Part shown: positions 7,704 through 17,164 of the stretch, in pieces
Layout: every line of letters begins with the position of its first letter
Position numbering within the stretch: the stretch's first letter is position 1
Assembly: GCF_006442975.2 (NCBI RefSeq)
Contig: NZ_CP083954.1
Coordinates: 4,223,501-4,287,500, forward strand
From: Mesorhizobium sp. B2-1-1
Lineage (GTDB): Bacteria; Pseudomonadota; Alphaproteobacteria; Rhizobiales; Rhizobiaceae
Direction of reading: 5' to 3'
DNA length: 64,000 bases
Translations under genes and position numbers: made by a program
Notes under the pieces: model-generated
Told to the model about the DNA's origin: nothing
What the model saw: only the letters and a program-made list of their open reading frames with translations
Databases searched by the model: none

Positions 7704-8486
7704 ATGAGCCTGCCCCTGAGTGCCACATCGGAGACAGCAGCGCTCGCCTCCCCGGTCGTCGAACTGCGGCAGTACACGCTGAAACCCGGCAAACGCGATA
7801 CCCTTATCGACCTCTTTGACGGCAAGCTGATCGAAGGCCAGGAAGAGGCCGGGATGACCATCATCGGCCAATTCCGGGATCTCGATCGCCCCGACATGTT
7901 CGTCTGGCTGCGCGGCTTCGAGGACATGGAGGTGCGCAAAGGCGCCCTGAGCGCCTTCTATGACGGTCCGGTATGGGCAGCGCACCGCAATGCCGCCAAC
8001 GCCACGATGATCGATTCCGACGATGTGCTGCTGCTCAAACCTGCGTGGCCCGGCGCTGGCTTCGATCTCTCCGGCGCATTACGCGCGGGCTTGGCTGCCG
8101 ACGAAAAGCCAGGCAGAAGCACGCCGCTGTCAGGCATGGTCGTGATTCGGATTTATCATTTGCGGCCGGGCGCAGAGGCCGCGTTCGCCAGCCGCTTCGA
8201 GGCCGAAGTCGCGCCGATGACGGCGTCACCCGGTGCGCGGCTGCTCGCCGCTTTCGTCACGGAGCACGCGGAAAACAGCTTTCCACGCCTGCCGGTGCGA
8301 GCGAGTGAGAATGTTTTCATCAGTGTGATGGGTTTTGATGGCGAAGAAGCGCACGCCCAGCATGAAACCGCGCTTGCCGCCTCGCCTGCATGGCAGGCCT
8401 TCTCGCACGCCGTCCGACATGACCTGGCCAGACCAACCGAAACCGTGCGCCTGTCGGCGACATCGCGCTCGCGGCTTTGTTGCTGA
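7704..8486 (+). CDS. NIPSNAP family protein (two domains)
   Basis: 260 residues with two ferredoxin-like NIPSNAP repeats: one at about 17-110 (VVELRQYTLKPGKRDTLIDLF and MTIIGQFRDLDRPDMFVWLRGF) and one at about 145-245 (VVIRIYHLRPGAEAAFASRF). The alpha/beta-barrel dimer fold is shared with small oxygenases, but the biochemical role of bacterial members is unknown. ATG 7704 has GGAGACGAGC upstream. Expression is presumably released from the TetR repressor by an unknown ligand. Downstream is gene-free repeat sequence. Confidence 0.85.
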   Translation: MSLPLSATSETAALASPVVELRQYTLKPGKRDTLIDLFDGKLIEGQEEAGMTIIGQFRDLDRPDMFVWLRGFEDMEVRKGALSAFYDGPVWAAHRNAANATMIDSDDVLLLKPAWPGAGFDLSGALRAGLAADEKPGRSTPLSGMVVIRIYHLRPGAEAAFASRFEAEVAPMTASPGARLLAAFVTEHAENSFPRLPVRASENVFISVMGFDGEEAHAQHETALAASPAWQAFSHAVRHDLARPTETVRLSATSRSRLCC

Positions 8487-8574
8487 TCTCCAGTCCGCCC
8501 GGAGACGGCGTCTGATCAGAGGCGGGGCGGCGTCTTTGCGGTGGACGGCGGGTATACGGCGGAGTGAGTGGACA

Positions 8575-8631
8575 GCCGATCTCCCCCCTCGTGGGGGAGA
8601 TGGCCGGCAGGCCAGAGGGGGGCGCTGTCCC
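8575..8631. repeat. Dispersed palindromic element, copy 1
   Basis: A 57-bp element made of two hairpins: TCTCCCCC-CTCGT-GGGGGAGA at its left, then GGCCGGCAGGCC, ending in a GGGGGG run. It is an extragenic palindrome of the type scattered through Mesorhizobium chromosomes; I recognise the pattern but cannot name the class. The second copy is inverted 69 bp away. The surrounding 8487-8862 interval has no gene apart from these repeats and the fumC leader. Confidence 0.7.
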
Positions 8632-8699
8632 GCCGATCTCTCATTCGATTGCACTTCCGCGCTTGTTCTAACCTGAACGCAGTTGAATGACGACAGATA

Positions 8700-8758
8700 G
8701 CGTTCCTTCGCGCCCCCGCCGCCCTGCCGGGCATCTCCCCACGAGCGGGGAGATTGGC
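8700..8758. repeat. Dispersed palindromic element, copy 2 (inverted)
   Basis: The reverse complement of this segment aligns along its full length with the element at 8575-8631 (same ATCTCCCC-stem, CTCGT loop, CCCGGCAGG second part), differing at about a quarter of positions. The two copies form a large imperfect inverted repeat between NIPSNAP and fumC. Confidence 0.7.
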
Positions 8759-8862
8759 TCCGTCTTCAACCGATTTGCATCTTCACCGCCCGCAATCTCC
8801 GCTTGATGCGTTTTGTGCAACGCGATACGCCGTTGCCCAAATCGACAGACCGGAGACTTGCC

Positions 8863-10260
8863 GTGAGCGCTGCCAAGACCAGAACCGAAACCGATACGTT
8901 CGGTGCCATCGAGGTCGCCGCCGACCGCTATTGGGGCGCGCAGGCGCAGCGTTCGCTCGGCAATTTCAAGATCGGTTGGGAAAAGCAGCCGGCATCCGTC
9001 GTGCGCGCGCTCGGCATCGTCAAGCGGGCGGCGGCGGAAGCCAATATGGAGCTGAAGCGGCTCGATCCGGCGATCGGCAAGGCGATCGTCGAAGCCTCTC
9101 AAGAAGTCATCGACGGCAAGCTCAACGACCATTTCCCGCTGGTGGTCTGGCAGACCGGCTCGGGTACGCAATCCAACATGAACGCCAACGAGGTGATCTC
9201 CAACCGGGCGATCGAGATGCTGGGCGGCGTCATGGGCTCCAAGAAGCCGGTGCACCCGAACGACCACGTCAATATGAGCCAGTCGTCGAACGACACCTAC
9301 CCGACCGCCATGCACATCGCCTGCGCCGAGCGCATCGTGCATGACCTGTTGCCGGCGCTGAAGCACCTGCACAAGGCGCTCGCCGCCAAGAGCAGAGAGT
9401 TCAGCCATATCATCAAGATCGGCCGCACCCACACGCAGGACGCCACCCCGCTTACGCTGGGCCAGGAATTCTCGGGCTACGCCGCGCAGGTCGCTTCGTC
9501 GATCAAGCGCATCGAGCTGACGTTGCCCGGCCTGCAGGAACTGGCGCAGGGCGGCACCGCCGTCGGCACCGGCCTCAACGCGCCCGTCGGCTTCGCCGAG
9601 CGGGTGGCCGACCGCATCGCCGCCATCACCGGCATCGCCTTCGTCACAGCGCCGAACAAGTTCGAGGCGCTCGCCGCCCATGATTCCATGGTATTCTCGC
9701 ACGGTGCCATCAACGCCGCTGCCGCCGCGCTGTTCAAGATCGCCAACGACATCCGCTTCCTCGGTTCAGGGCCCCGCTCGGGACTTGGCGAGCTGTCGTT
9801 GCCGGAAAACGAGCCGGGTTCCTCGATCATGCCGGGCAAGGTCAACCCGACGCAGTGCGAAGCGATGACCCAGGTCTGCGTGCAGGTGTTCGGCAACAAT
9901 GCGGCGCTCACCTTTGCCGGCAGCCAAGGCCATTTCGAGCTCAACGTCTACAACCCGCTGATGGCCTACAACTTCCTGCAATCGGTGCAGTTGCTCGCCG
10001 ACGCTTCGGTCTCCTTCACCGACAATTGCGTCGTCGGCATCGAGGCGCGGGAAGACAACATCAAGGCGGCCCTCGACCGCTCGCTGATGCTGGTGACGGC
10101 GCTTGCGCCCACCATCGGCTACGACAGCGCCGCCAAGATCGCCAAGACCGCGCACAAGAATGGCACCACGCTGCGCGAGGAAGCGCTGGCCACCGGGCTG
10201 GTCAGCGAAGCCGACTACGACCGGATCGTGCGGCCGGAAGATATGACCCATCCGGGGTGA
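8863..10260 (+). CDS. fumC: Class II fumarate hydratase
   Basis: 465 residues from GTG 8863 (CGGAG at 8851-8855), full length for FumC. Interconverts fumarate and L-malate in the TCA cycle, iron-free homotetramer. Visible signatures: [19 protein letters not shown] (substrate region), the [22 protein letters not shown]-site and catalytic His region, [16 protein letters not shown], and the superfamily signature [15 protein letters not shown] with the mobile-loop catalytic Ser. The frame is open upstream but without ribosome site. Monocistronic, preceded by the inverted palindromic elements. Confidence 0.97.
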   Translation: MSAAKTRTETDTFGAIEVAADRYWGAQAQRSLGNFKIGWEKQPASVVRALGIVKRAAAEANMELKRLDPAIGKAIVEASQEVIDGKLNDHFPLVVWQTGSGTQSNMNANEVISNRAIEMLGGVMGSKKPVHPNDHVNMSQSSNDTYPTAMHIACAERIVHDLLPALKHLHKALAAKSREFSHIIKIGRTHTQDATPLTLGQEFSGYAAQVASSIKRIELTLPGLQELAQGGTAVGTGLNAPVGFAERVADRIAAITGIAFVTAPNKFEALAAHDSMVFSHGAINAAAAALFKIANDIRFLGSGPRSGLGELSLPENEPGSSIMPGKVNPTQCEAMTQVCVQVFGNNAALTFAGSQGHFELNVYNPLMAYNFLQSVQLLADASVSFTDNCVVGIEAREDNIKAALDRSLMLVTALAPTIGYDSAAKIAKTAHKNGTTLREEALATGLVSEADYDRIVRPEDMTHPG

Positions 10261-10330
10261 AGGCACTTTTTCGGCGGGAAAATATGCTCCCGCCACCACA
10301 TCGACCAGCACGAATTTCCGTTTTTCACCG

Positions 10331-10357
10331 GTTCACGGAAACGTATGTCCTGTGAAC
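10331..10357. promoter_or_regulatory. Inverted repeat upstream of doxX-like gene
   Basis: GTTCAC (10331-10336) and GTGAAC (10352-10357) face each other around an AT-richer core 83 nt before the DoxX start. It could be an operator of an unlinked regulator; no promoter hexamers are obvious enough to claim. Confidence 0.35.
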
Positions 10358-10439
10358 AATGTGTCGCCAGACAGGCGGCTTTGGTGAACAGTCAGCATGG
10401 TCTATCTGACGGGCGATCAACCCCATTCGGAGAGCCACC

Positions 10440-10862
10440 ATGTCCACCAACACTTCCTTCGCCGGCACCGGCACCGCGTCCAACAGTTCTGTCACGATCC
10501 TGCTCGGCCGCATCCTGCTCGCGGTCATTTTCCTGCTTTCCGGTTTCGGCAAGCTCAGCGCCCTTTCCGGCACCGCGGCCTATTTCGGCGGCCTCGGCCT
10601 GCCCTTGCCGACCGTGACGGCCATCGTCGTCGGCCTCATCGAACTGCTCGGCGGTCTGGCCATTCTCGTCGGCTTCCAGACCCGGATTGCCGCCTGGGTG
10701 CTGGCGATCTTCACCGTCGCCACGGCCCTGGTCGCCCACACCGGCTGGGCCGACCAGATGCAGATGATCAACTTCATGAAGAACCTGGCGATCACCGGCG
10801 GCTTCCTCGTGCTGGCTTCCTCAGGCGCCGGCGCCTATTCGGTCGACGCCAAGCGCGGCTGA
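10440..10862 (+). CDS. DoxX family membrane protein
   Basis: 140 residues, four predicted membrane helices: residues about 17-37 (SVTILLGRILLAVIFLLSGF), 57-77, 82-102 and 112-130. The motif LLSGFGKLSAL with G-TAAYFGGLGLPLP is the standard DoxX opening. ATG 10440 follows GGAGAGCCACC. DoxX-like proteins are often linked to thiol and sulfur redox at the inner membrane, but the role of this branch is unsettled. A clear paralogue follows at 11034, separated by a terminator. Confidence 0.88.
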   Translation: MSTNTSFAGTGTASNSSVTILLGRILLAVIFLLSGFGKLSALSGTAAYFGGLGLPLPTVTAIVVGLIELLGGLAILVGFQTRIAAWVLAIFTVATALVAHTGWADQMQMINFMKNLAITGGFLVLASSGAGAYSVDAKRG

Positions 10863-10886
10863 ACTTCCCTCCCCCGTCTTTGACAG

Positions 10887-10920
10887 CAGTGGCGCGGAAT
10901 TTTCCGCGCCACTGTTTCGT
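10887..10920 (+). terminator. Rho-independent terminator
   Basis: CAGTGGCGCGG (10887-10897) pairs perfectly with CCGCGCCACTG (10904-10914), loop AATTTT, followed by TTTCGTTG. It ends the first DoxX transcript, so the second DoxX gene needs its own promoter. Confidence 0.75.
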
Positions 10921-11033
10921 TGTCGGTCCAGAAGCCTCAATTCAGCGCCCGGATTTGCCGGGGCATTGGTGGTAGGATCGATCGGTCCGGGTGGGTAAAG
11001 GCCCAAACCGGCCAACCGACAACGGAGGTGACC

Positions 11034-11438
11034 ATGCCTCGCAACGCACTGCTTCTGGCTTCGCGGCTGCTGCTTGCCGCGCTGTTCGTACCGTCAGGCT
11101 TCCATGCGCTCGCCGACATTGCCGGCACATCGGGCTATTTCGCCGGCCTTGGCCTGCCGCTCCCGGGGCTCGCCGCGTGGGGCACGGGCCTGTTCGAGCT
11201 GATCGCCGGACTGCTGATACTCATCGGCTTCCAGACCCGGATCGTGGCTCTGCTTTTGGCCGCCTTCTGCATCGTTGCCGGCTTCATCGGCCATTACGGC
11301 CAGGGCGCCGATGATGCGACGCTTGCCTTCTTGCACCAGCAGATGCTGATGAAGGACATCGCGATATCGGGCGGCTTTCTGGCGCTCGCCATGGCCGGCG
11401 CCGGCGCCTGGTCGGTCGACGGGCGGGCTGCTGTTTGA
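11034..11438 (+). CDS. DoxX family membrane protein (paralogue)
   Basis: 134 residues from ATG 11034, with GGAGGTG at 11024-11030; an open frame further upstream has no ribosome site. Same layout as the protein at 10440: four membrane helices, the shared blocks AGTSGYFAGLGLPLPGL, GLFELIAGLLILIGFQTRI and a K-D-I-A-I-SGGFLALA ending before GAGAWSVD. The pair looks like an old tandem duplication. Function as for its neighbour, not known. Confidence 0.88.
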   Translation: MPRNALLLASRLLLAALFVPSGFHALADIAGTSGYFAGLGLPLPGLAAWGTGLFELIAGLLILIGFQTRIVALLLAAFCIVAGFIGHYGQGADDATLAFLHQQMLMKDIAISGGFLALAMAGAGAWSVDGRAAV

Positions 11439-11536
11439 TATCGCCTAAATCCAAGGGCAGGCCCGGAACCAACCAGACAAATGCCCCGGGTTGGACTCTC
11501 AATGCCCGAGCCAAGCCAACGCCCGTGTCAAGTCGA

Positions 11537-11621
11537 CCCCCACTCCGTCGAGCTGCGCTCGACACCTCTCCCCCGATCGACGGGCGAGAGGTGGCTTGGC
11601 GAAGCCAAGACGGAGTGGGGG
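11537..11621. repeat. Cloverleaf-forming palindromic element
   Basis: An 85-bp element: outer arms CCCCCACTCCGTC (11537-11549) and GACGGAGTGGGGG (11609-11621) are perfectly complementary. Inside, CGAGC-TGC-GCTCG and CTTGGC-GAA-GCCAAG form two side hairpins, and CACCTCTC/GAGAGGTG a central one. The result is a four-armed fold. It sits in the 280-bp gap between convergent DoxX and ppx genes, the usual place for rhizobial intergenic mosaic repeats. No coding content. Confidence 0.75.
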
Positions 11622-11718
11622 AAGCCGGTCTTCAAACACGAAGCCGCTGAACAAGTGGCGCGATTGAGTTGGTCAATATCGGCGTGGATCAGATAACTCA
11701 CGCTCTGGTAGGCCGTAC

Positions 11719-13254
11719 CTATTTCACCGAAACGCTCGGCCCACCTTCGACCGCCAGTTCCAGGCGGCGGCCGGTAATTCGCGCCAGTTGCGCCAGGCGC
11801 CCGGCCGGGCGCTCGCCATAGAGATCTGCCAGCGATGCCGGCAAGACCAGCGCCAGCACGCCATTGCCGCGCTGCTCCCATTTCAGTCTCGGCATGACGC
11901 CGGGCATCGAGGCGGTCAGCAGGTAGACGACGCGCATCGATGCCGCCAGCACCCGCGCTCGCTCCAGATAGCGCGGTGTCGCCAGCGCCTTGATTTCGGG
12001 CGCGATGGCTTCGTTGAAGATGCCGTCGTGCCGATAGGCGTTGGCCATCGCCAGATAGGCGCGGCCAGGGTGGTCCACGCCGAAAAAGGAGGCGTGGGCG
12101 ATGATGTTGAGCGATTGCTTGCCGCGATATTCGGGATGCGCGCGCCAACCGATGTCGGCCAGCAATGCCGCCGCGTGGCGGTAGCGCGCCTCGTCCTCGG
12201 TCTCGTCGATGCCGAAAGCGGCAAAGGTCTTGGCCGTCCAGTCGACGAGTTCATGCGCATGGGTGACCGAGCGCGAGCGCAGCCGGGCGAGTTCCTCCGA
12301 TGCCGAGATCAGGGGATCGGCCTTCTGCTCGGCCTGGTCGAGCAGGGAATAGAGGAAGCCTTCGCGCACGCCGAGCGCCGAGACGATGATCTTCGACGGC
12401 TGCATCGCCGCCATGATTTCCTGCAGCACGATGGCGCCGTAAGGCAGGAGCGAGCGGCGATTCTTCGAAACACCCTCGATGCCTTTGATCTTCTCGATCT
12501 CGCCTTTCGCCACTTGCCGCAGGAAATTGGCGGCACTTTCGACGCCGATCTCGTAGTGGTGCATGACGCCAAGCGGATAGTTGGTCATCTCCATGTGCAG
12601 CCGGGCGAGATTTCGCCAGGTGCCGCCGACGGCATAGAAAGGCCTGCCTTGCCCGCCTTTCAGCAGCTTCGCCCGCCCCAGCTCGTCGCGCACGATTTTC
12701 GCCGCCTGCGTGAGGGAATTCTTGGCCATGTCCTGCAGGCGCAGGCCGCCCAGCGGCAATGTTATGCCGTCGCCGATCGCTTCGCCGTTGACGTCGACCA
12801 GTTCAAGGCTGCCGCCACCGAGGTCGCCCGCAATACCGTTGGCCGGATGAAAGCCGCAGATGACGCCGAGCGCGGAATAATGGGCTTCCTCGCGGCCGCT
12901 GATCACGCGGATCTCGGTCTTGAGCACGTCTTCGGCGCGGTGGATGAAATCGGGGCCGTTGACGGCCTCGCGGGCAGCCGCGGTCGCCAGCACGTACATG
13001 TGCTCGGCACCGGCCTGGTCGGAGAGCGCGCGGAAGCGGCGGAACTCCTCCATCGACCGTGTCACGCCCTCGGGGTCGAGCTTCCCCGTCGACACGATGC
13101 CGCGGCCGAGGCCCGCCAGCATCTTTTCGTTGAACAGCATGGTCGGCGAGCGCGCCAGCCCCTCATATACGACAAGGCGGATCGAATTCGAGCCGATGTC
13201 GATGATGGACAGCGGTCGGCGATCCTGCAGCCGGCCCTGGGAATCGGACAGCAT
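11719..13254 (-). CDS. ppx: Exopolyphosphatase / GppA-type phosphatase
   Basis: 511 residues. ASKHA-fold phosphate loops are visible: SIIDIGSNSIRLVVYE (phosphate 1, residues about 16-31) and IAGDLGGGSLELVD (phosphate 2, about 145-158), followed by VSALGVREGFLYSLL and a helical HD-like C-terminal half. It hydrolyses inorganic polyphosphate from the chain end or pppGpp. The ATG overlaps the stop of ppk (ATGA at 13251-13256), so synthesis and breakdown enzymes are translationally coupled, a common arrangement in alphaproteobacteria. Confidence 0.95.
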   Translation of the reverse strand: MLSDSQGRLQDRRPLSIIDIGSNSIRLVVYEGLARSPTMLFNEKMLAGLGRGIVSTGKLDPEGVTRSMEEFRRFRALSDQAGAEHMYVLATAAAREAVNGPDFIHRAEDVLKTEIRVISGREEAHYSALGVICGFHPANGIAGDLGGGSLELVDVNGEAIGDGITLPLGGLRLQDMAKNSLTQAAKIVRDELGRAKLLKGGQGRPFYAVGGTWRNLARLHMEMTNYPLGVMHHYEIGVESAANFLRQVAKGEIEKIKGIEGVSKNRRSLLPYGAIVLQEIMAAMQPSKIIVSALGVREGFLYSLLDQAEQKADPLISASEELARLRSRSVTHAHELVDWTAKTFAAFGIDETEDEARYRHAAALLADIGWRAHPEYRGKQSLNIIAHASFFGVDHPGRAYLAMANAYRHDGIFNEAIAPEIKALATPRYLERARVLAASMRVVYLLTASMPGVMPRLKWEQRGNGVLALVLPASLADLYGERPAGRLAQLARITGRRLELAVEGGPSVSVK

Positions 13255-15446
13255 CAGGCGGCGGCGTTCTTCTTGCGGCGCTTGAATTGCGCGATCCGCT
13301 TCGGCGCATGCGATTTCAGCGCATCACCCCGTCCCGACAGGCTCGGATTGGTCATGAAATATTCCTGTGCGTTGAACGGCTCCTCGCCCTCCTCGAGCAC
13401 GACGCGCCGGGAGGTTCCATCAGCCAATACGTCGAAACTTTGCTGATTGTCCATGATGTTGCCGAGCATGATCTGGCCCAGCACCTGTTCATGCACGGTT
13501 GGGTTGGTGATCGGCACCATGGTCTCGACGCGGCGGTCGAGGTTGCGCGGCATGAGGTCGGCCGAGGAGATGTAGACGACGGCCTCGTCCGACGGCAGGC
13601 CGTGGCCATTGCCGAAGCAATAGATGCGGCTGTGCTCGAGGAAACGGCCGACAATCGACTTGACCCTGATGTTTTCCGACAGGCCCGGCACCTGCGGCCG
13701 CAGGCAGCATATGCCGCGCACGACCAGGTCGATCTCGACGCCCGCTCGGCTGGCGTCGTAGAGCGCGTCGATGATGATCGGATCGACAAGGGCGTTCATC
13801 TTCATCCAGATGCGTGCCGGCCGTCCCTCGAGCGCGTGGGCGACCTCATCGGAGATGTGCTGCAGGATACGGTTCCTCAGCGTGAAGGGCGAGATCGCCA
13901 GCCGCATTTCGGCGGTCGGCTCGGCATAGCCGGTGATGAAGTTGAAAAGCTGGGCGACATCGCGTGCGATCGTTGCATCGGTGGTGAAGAAGGACAGGTC
14001 GGTGTAGATGCGCGCGGTCACCGGATGGTAATTGCCGGTGCCCAGATGCACATAATTGCGCAGCTTGCCGTCCTCGCGCCGCACCACCAGCGACATCTTG
14101 GCGTGGGTCTTGAGCTCGAGGAAGCCGAACACGACCTGGACGCCGGCGCGCTCGAGGTCGCGCGCCCAGCGGATGTTGGCCTCCTCGTCGAAGCGAGCCT
14201 TGAGCTCGACCAGTGCCGTCACCGACTTGCCGGCCTCGGCGGCGTCGACCAGCGCACGCACGATCGGGCTGTCGTTGGAGGTTCGGTAAAGCGTCTGCTT
14301 GATCGCCACCACTTCCGGGTCGGCCATCGCCTGGCGCAGGAACTGCACCACCACGTCGAAGGATTCGTAGGGGTGGTGGACGATGATGTCCTTCTCGCGG
14401 ATAGCGGCGAAGCAATCGCCGCCATGCTCGCGGATGCGCTCGGGGAAACGCGGATTGTAGGGCGTGAATTTGAGGTCGTCGCGGGCAACGGCGACGATCT
14501 CCGAAATCTGGCTGAGCGCCAGCGGGCCGGTCAGGACGCTGATGCGGCTCGACGAAACGCCGAGTTCGCCGGCGACGAATTCGCGCAGTTCGGCCGGCAT
14601 GAGCATGTCGAACTCGATGCGAATGACGGAGCCGCGGCGGCGGCGCTTTAGCGCGGTCTCGAACAGGCGCACGAGATCTTCCGATTCCTCCTCGACCTCG
14701 ATGTCGCTGTCGCGAATGATGCGGAACGTGCCGGAGCCCTTGACCTCGTAACCCGGGAACAACTTGCCGATGTAAAGGCCGACCGCCTCTTCCAGCGGGA
14801 TGAAGCGGACATGGTGCTTGCGGTCCGGCAAACGGATGAAACGCTTCAGCGCCACCGGCAGGCGCAAGAGCGCGCTCATCTCCTCGCCGTTCTTGCGATG
14901 GCGAAGCTGCAGCGCCATCGAGAAGCCGAGATTGGGGATAAACGGGAACGGATGCGCCGGGTCGATCGACAATGGCGTGAGAACAGGAAACACCTGGTCC
15001 TGGAAGTGCTCCTCCAGCCAGGCCTTCTCGTCCTTGGTCAGCGCGTCGCGGGTGATGCTCTCGATGCCTTCCTTGTTGAGCAGCACGGTCAGCGCCGAAA
15101 GGCTTTTCTGCTGGTCTTCCTGCAACCGTTCGACCTCGCGCAGCAGCTGTTCGAGCTGCTGTTCGGGGGTACGCCCGTCCGGACTTCTCAACACGATGCC
15201 TTCGCGAACCTGGCCGGCCAGGCCGGCGACGCGCACCATGAAGAACTCATCGAGATTGGCCGCGGAGATCGACAGGAAACGTACCCTCTCCAGCAGCGGA
15301 TGGTTTGTGTTCTGCGATTCCTCAAGCACGCGGCGGTTGAACTGCAACCAGGAGAACTCGCGATTGACGAAACGATCCGGATTGCCTTCCGGGCTTGCCG
15401 CTTCCGCATTGATGAACTCGCTCTGGACCGGCTTCAGTTCGTTCAT
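13254..15446 (-). CDS. ppk1: Polyphosphate kinase 1
   Basis: 730 residues from ATG 15446; the six upstream codons (MGRAGT) are ignored because family alignment starts at MNELKP. Makes polyphosphate from ATP. The N domain opens [19 protein letters not shown]; the catalytic core shows the autophosphorylated His in [15 protein letters not shown] and the phosphate-binding [20 protein letters not shown] with the second conserved His. The C2 domain contains the Arg-rich [13 protein letters not shown] segment. First gene of the ppk-ppx operon. I found no well-spaced PHO box in front of it. Confidence 0.97.
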   Translation of the reverse strand: MNELKPVQSEFINAEAASPEGNPDRFVNREFSWLQFNRRVLEESQNTNHPLLERVRFLSISAANLDEFFMVRVAGLAGQVREGIVLRSPDGRTPEQQLEQLLREVERLQEDQQKSLSALTVLLNKEGIESITRDALTKDEKAWLEEHFQDQVFPVLTPLSIDPAHPFPFIPNLGFSMALQLRHRKNGEEMSALLRLPVALKRFIRLPDRKHHVRFIPLEEAVGLYIGKLFPGYEVKGSGTFRIIRDSDIEVEEESEDLVRLFETALKRRRRGSVIRIEFDMLMPAELREFVAGELGVSSSRISVLTGPLALSQISEIVAVARDDLKFTPYNPRFPERIREHGGDCFAAIREKDIIVHHPYESFDVVVQFLRQAMADPEVVAIKQTLYRTSNDSPIVRALVDAAEAGKSVTALVELKARFDEEANIRWARDLERAGVQVVFGFLELKTHAKMSLVVRREDGKLRNYVHLGTGNYHPVTARIYTDLSFFTTDATIARDVAQLFNFITGYAEPTAEMRLAISPFTLRNRILQHISDEVAHALEGRPARIWMKMNALVDPIIIDALYDASRAGVEIDLVVRGICCLRPQVPGLSENIRVKSIVGRFLEHSRIYCFGNGHGLPSDEAVVYISSADLMPRNLDRRVETMVPITNPTVHEQVLGQIMLGNIMDNQQSFDVLADGTSRRVVLEEGEEPFNAQEYFMTNPSLSGRGDALKSHAPKRIAQFKRRKKNAAA

Positions 15447-15646
15447 GGTTCCTGCTCTTCCCACGTCTGGTTGCTTCGCCGCTTTCGGGCGGCGCCCAGG
15501 CTGTTGCGCCTGGCCGCGATGCTCCAGCCGGTTAACCGGCTTAACTTATCCTCTGACAGGCTTTTGCGACAGTTTCATTTCATCGAACTTGCAAACAGGC
15601 CGGTTATGATCCAAACGCTGAGCAGACTGCGCTAAAGGAGACGACG

Positions 15647-15892
15647 ATGGCAGGCGGTTCCATTCCCCATTTCCAGAACGATGCGGGCCATCCGGCGATC
15701 GATATCGGAGTCAAGGAATTCATGTGCACCGGCGCCAACCCGCCTTTCGACCATCCGCATGTGTTTCTCGATATGGGCGACGACAATGAGAAGGTCTGCC
15801 CCTACTGCTCGACGCTCTACCGCTATTCGCCGAAGCTGACGGCGATGGAAACGCTGCCGGCCGGCTGCCTCTACATCGACCAGGCCGCCTGA
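15647..15892 (+). CDS. Zinc-finger protein, NDUFS6 (complex I) homologue
   Basis: 81 residues. Cys27, His36 or His38, Cys51 and Cys54 (CPYC) form the zf-CHCC zinc site of the family that includes mitochondrial complex I subunit NDUFS6; the closing LPAGCLYIDQ is also typical. In alphaproteobacteria such proteins are supernumerary NADH dehydrogenase subunits encoded away from the nuo operon. ATG 15647 has GGAGACGACG upstream. It is followed 18 nt later by a monooxygenase gene, probably cotranscribed but unrelated in function. A second mitochondrial-type subunit (NDUFS4) is at 30103-30408. Confidence 0.9.
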   Translation: MAGGSIPHFQNDAGHPAIDIGVKEFMCTGANPPFDHPHVFLDMGDDNEKVCPYCSTLYRYSPKLTAMETLPAGCLYIDQAA

Positions 15893-15910
15893 CTTCCAGC
15901 GGCCCGGCCA

Positions 15911-17134
15911 ATGGCAGACGCACAGTCCCGGCAAGTCATCATCGCCGGGGCGGGTATTGCCGGGCTGACCGCGGCGTTGGCTTTCGCCGAGCGGGGCTAT
16001 CCCGTACGGATCTTCGAACAGGCGCAGCGCCTAGAAGCGGCGGGCGCCGGCATCCAGCTTTCGCCCAACGCGACACGCATCCTGCGTGAGCTCGGCGTAC
16101 TCGACGCACTTCTTCCCAATGCCGTCAGGCCGGAAGCCGTGGTGCTGAAGGATGCGGCAACCTTGGGCGAACTGGCGCGCGTACCTTTTGGACGAGCCGG
16201 CGAGGCGCGCTGGGGTGCGCCCTACCTCGTGGCGCATCGAGCGGACCTGCAAAACGCGCTGATGGCGCGCGTGGCTGCCATGCCCGATGTTCATCTCACT
16301 ACTGGTGCGCGCCTTGGCAGCGTCACGATCAGCAGTTCAGGCGTCACCGCGGCAGCCGATGTGGGTGGCAGGCTCGTCGCGGCGGAAGGTTTCCTTCTGG
16401 TCGGCGCCGATGGCGTCTGGTCGTCGGTGCGCGGACTTGCCGACCAAGGAAGGAAAACCAGGCTTGCGAAAAGCCACTTCTCCGGCGAACTGGCCTGGCG
16501 GGCAACCGTCAGCGCAGACAGTCCTGCCGGGCAAGCTTTTGCAGAGATCGGTGCGCCGGACTGCGTCACCACCTTCCTGCATCCCGGCTTTCACATGGTC
16601 GCCTATCCCGTCAGCAAGGGCAGCGCCATCAATCTCGTCGCTTTCACCAGGGGCGAGCGTATCGCCGAAGGCTGGTCCGGCCATGCCGATCCCGCAATCC
16701 TGGCCGGCGCCATGCGCCGCACCGCGCCGGCGCTGGCAAGGCTTGCGGAGTTGGCCGGCCCGTGGGCGGCCTGGCCGATCCATACGGTCGATCAGAAGCA
16801 GCCATGGGTAAGGTCGGGCCGCATCGCGCTGGTCGGCGACGCGGCGCATGCCATGACGCCGTTCGCGGCACAGGGCGCCGCGATGGCCATCGAGGATGCC
16901 GCCACGCTTGCCGACGTCATGGCCACCTCCCCTGCCGACCTGGCCGGAAGTCTTCAAATCTGGGAAGGTCTGCGCCGGCCGCGCGTCGTGAGAGTGGCAC
17001 GTCGCGGCGCCCTCAACCGCCTTGCCTGGCATGCCTGGGGTCCGGTGGCGTTGGCGCGCAACCTTTTCCTGAAAATGCGGACGCCGGAGAAGCTCGCCGC
17101 GGATTTGGACTGGCTTTATGGATGGCGGGCCTAG
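15911..17134 (+). CDS. FAD-dependent monooxygenase (salicylate-hydroxylase/UbiH type)
   Basis: 407 residues of the group A flavoprotein monooxygenases: Rossmann VIIAGAGIAGLTAALAFAERG at the start, the DG motif LLVGADGVWSSVRG in the middle, and the FAD-ribityl motif ALVGDAAHAMTPFAAQGAAMAIEDA near residue 310. Such enzymes hydroxylate aromatic rings with NAD(P)H. The absence of a membrane tail and the early EAAGAGIQLSPNA block resemble salicylate or 6-hydroxynicotinate hydroxylases more than ubiquinone-pathway enzymes. Substrate unknown; no aromatic pathway genes flank it. Confidence 0.9.
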   Translation: MADAQSRQVIIAGAGIAGLTAALAFAERGYPVRIFEQAQRLEAAGAGIQLSPNATRILRELGVLDALLPNAVRPEAVVLKDAATLGELARVPFGRAGEARWGAPYLVAHRADLQNALMARVAAMPDVHLTTGARLGSVTISSSGVTAAADVGGRLVAAEGFLLVGADGVWSSVRGLADQGRKTRLAKSHFSGELAWRATVSADSPAGQAFAEIGAPDCVTTFLHPGFHMVAYPVSKGSAINLVAFTRGERIAEGWSGHADPAILAGAMRRTAPALARLAELAGPWAAWPIHTVDQKQPWVRSGRIALVGDAAHAMTPFAAQGAAMAIEDAATLADVMATSPADLAGSLQIWEGLRRPRVVRVARRGALNRLAWHAWGPVALARNLFLKMRTPEKLAADLDWLYGWRA

Positions 17135-17164
17135 AACTCGAACGAGGCGTTGGCGTTATCTGCG

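Noticed and set aside
11788..14651. Long plus-strand frames opposite ppx and ppk
   Set aside because: Both are mirror frames of intact ppk-ppx coding sequence and show no domain.
15549..15575. PHO-box-like CTGTC repeats upstream of ppk
   Set aside because: The two half sites are 13 bp apart start to start instead of 11, so they would not lie on the same helix face; not claimed as a PhoB site.
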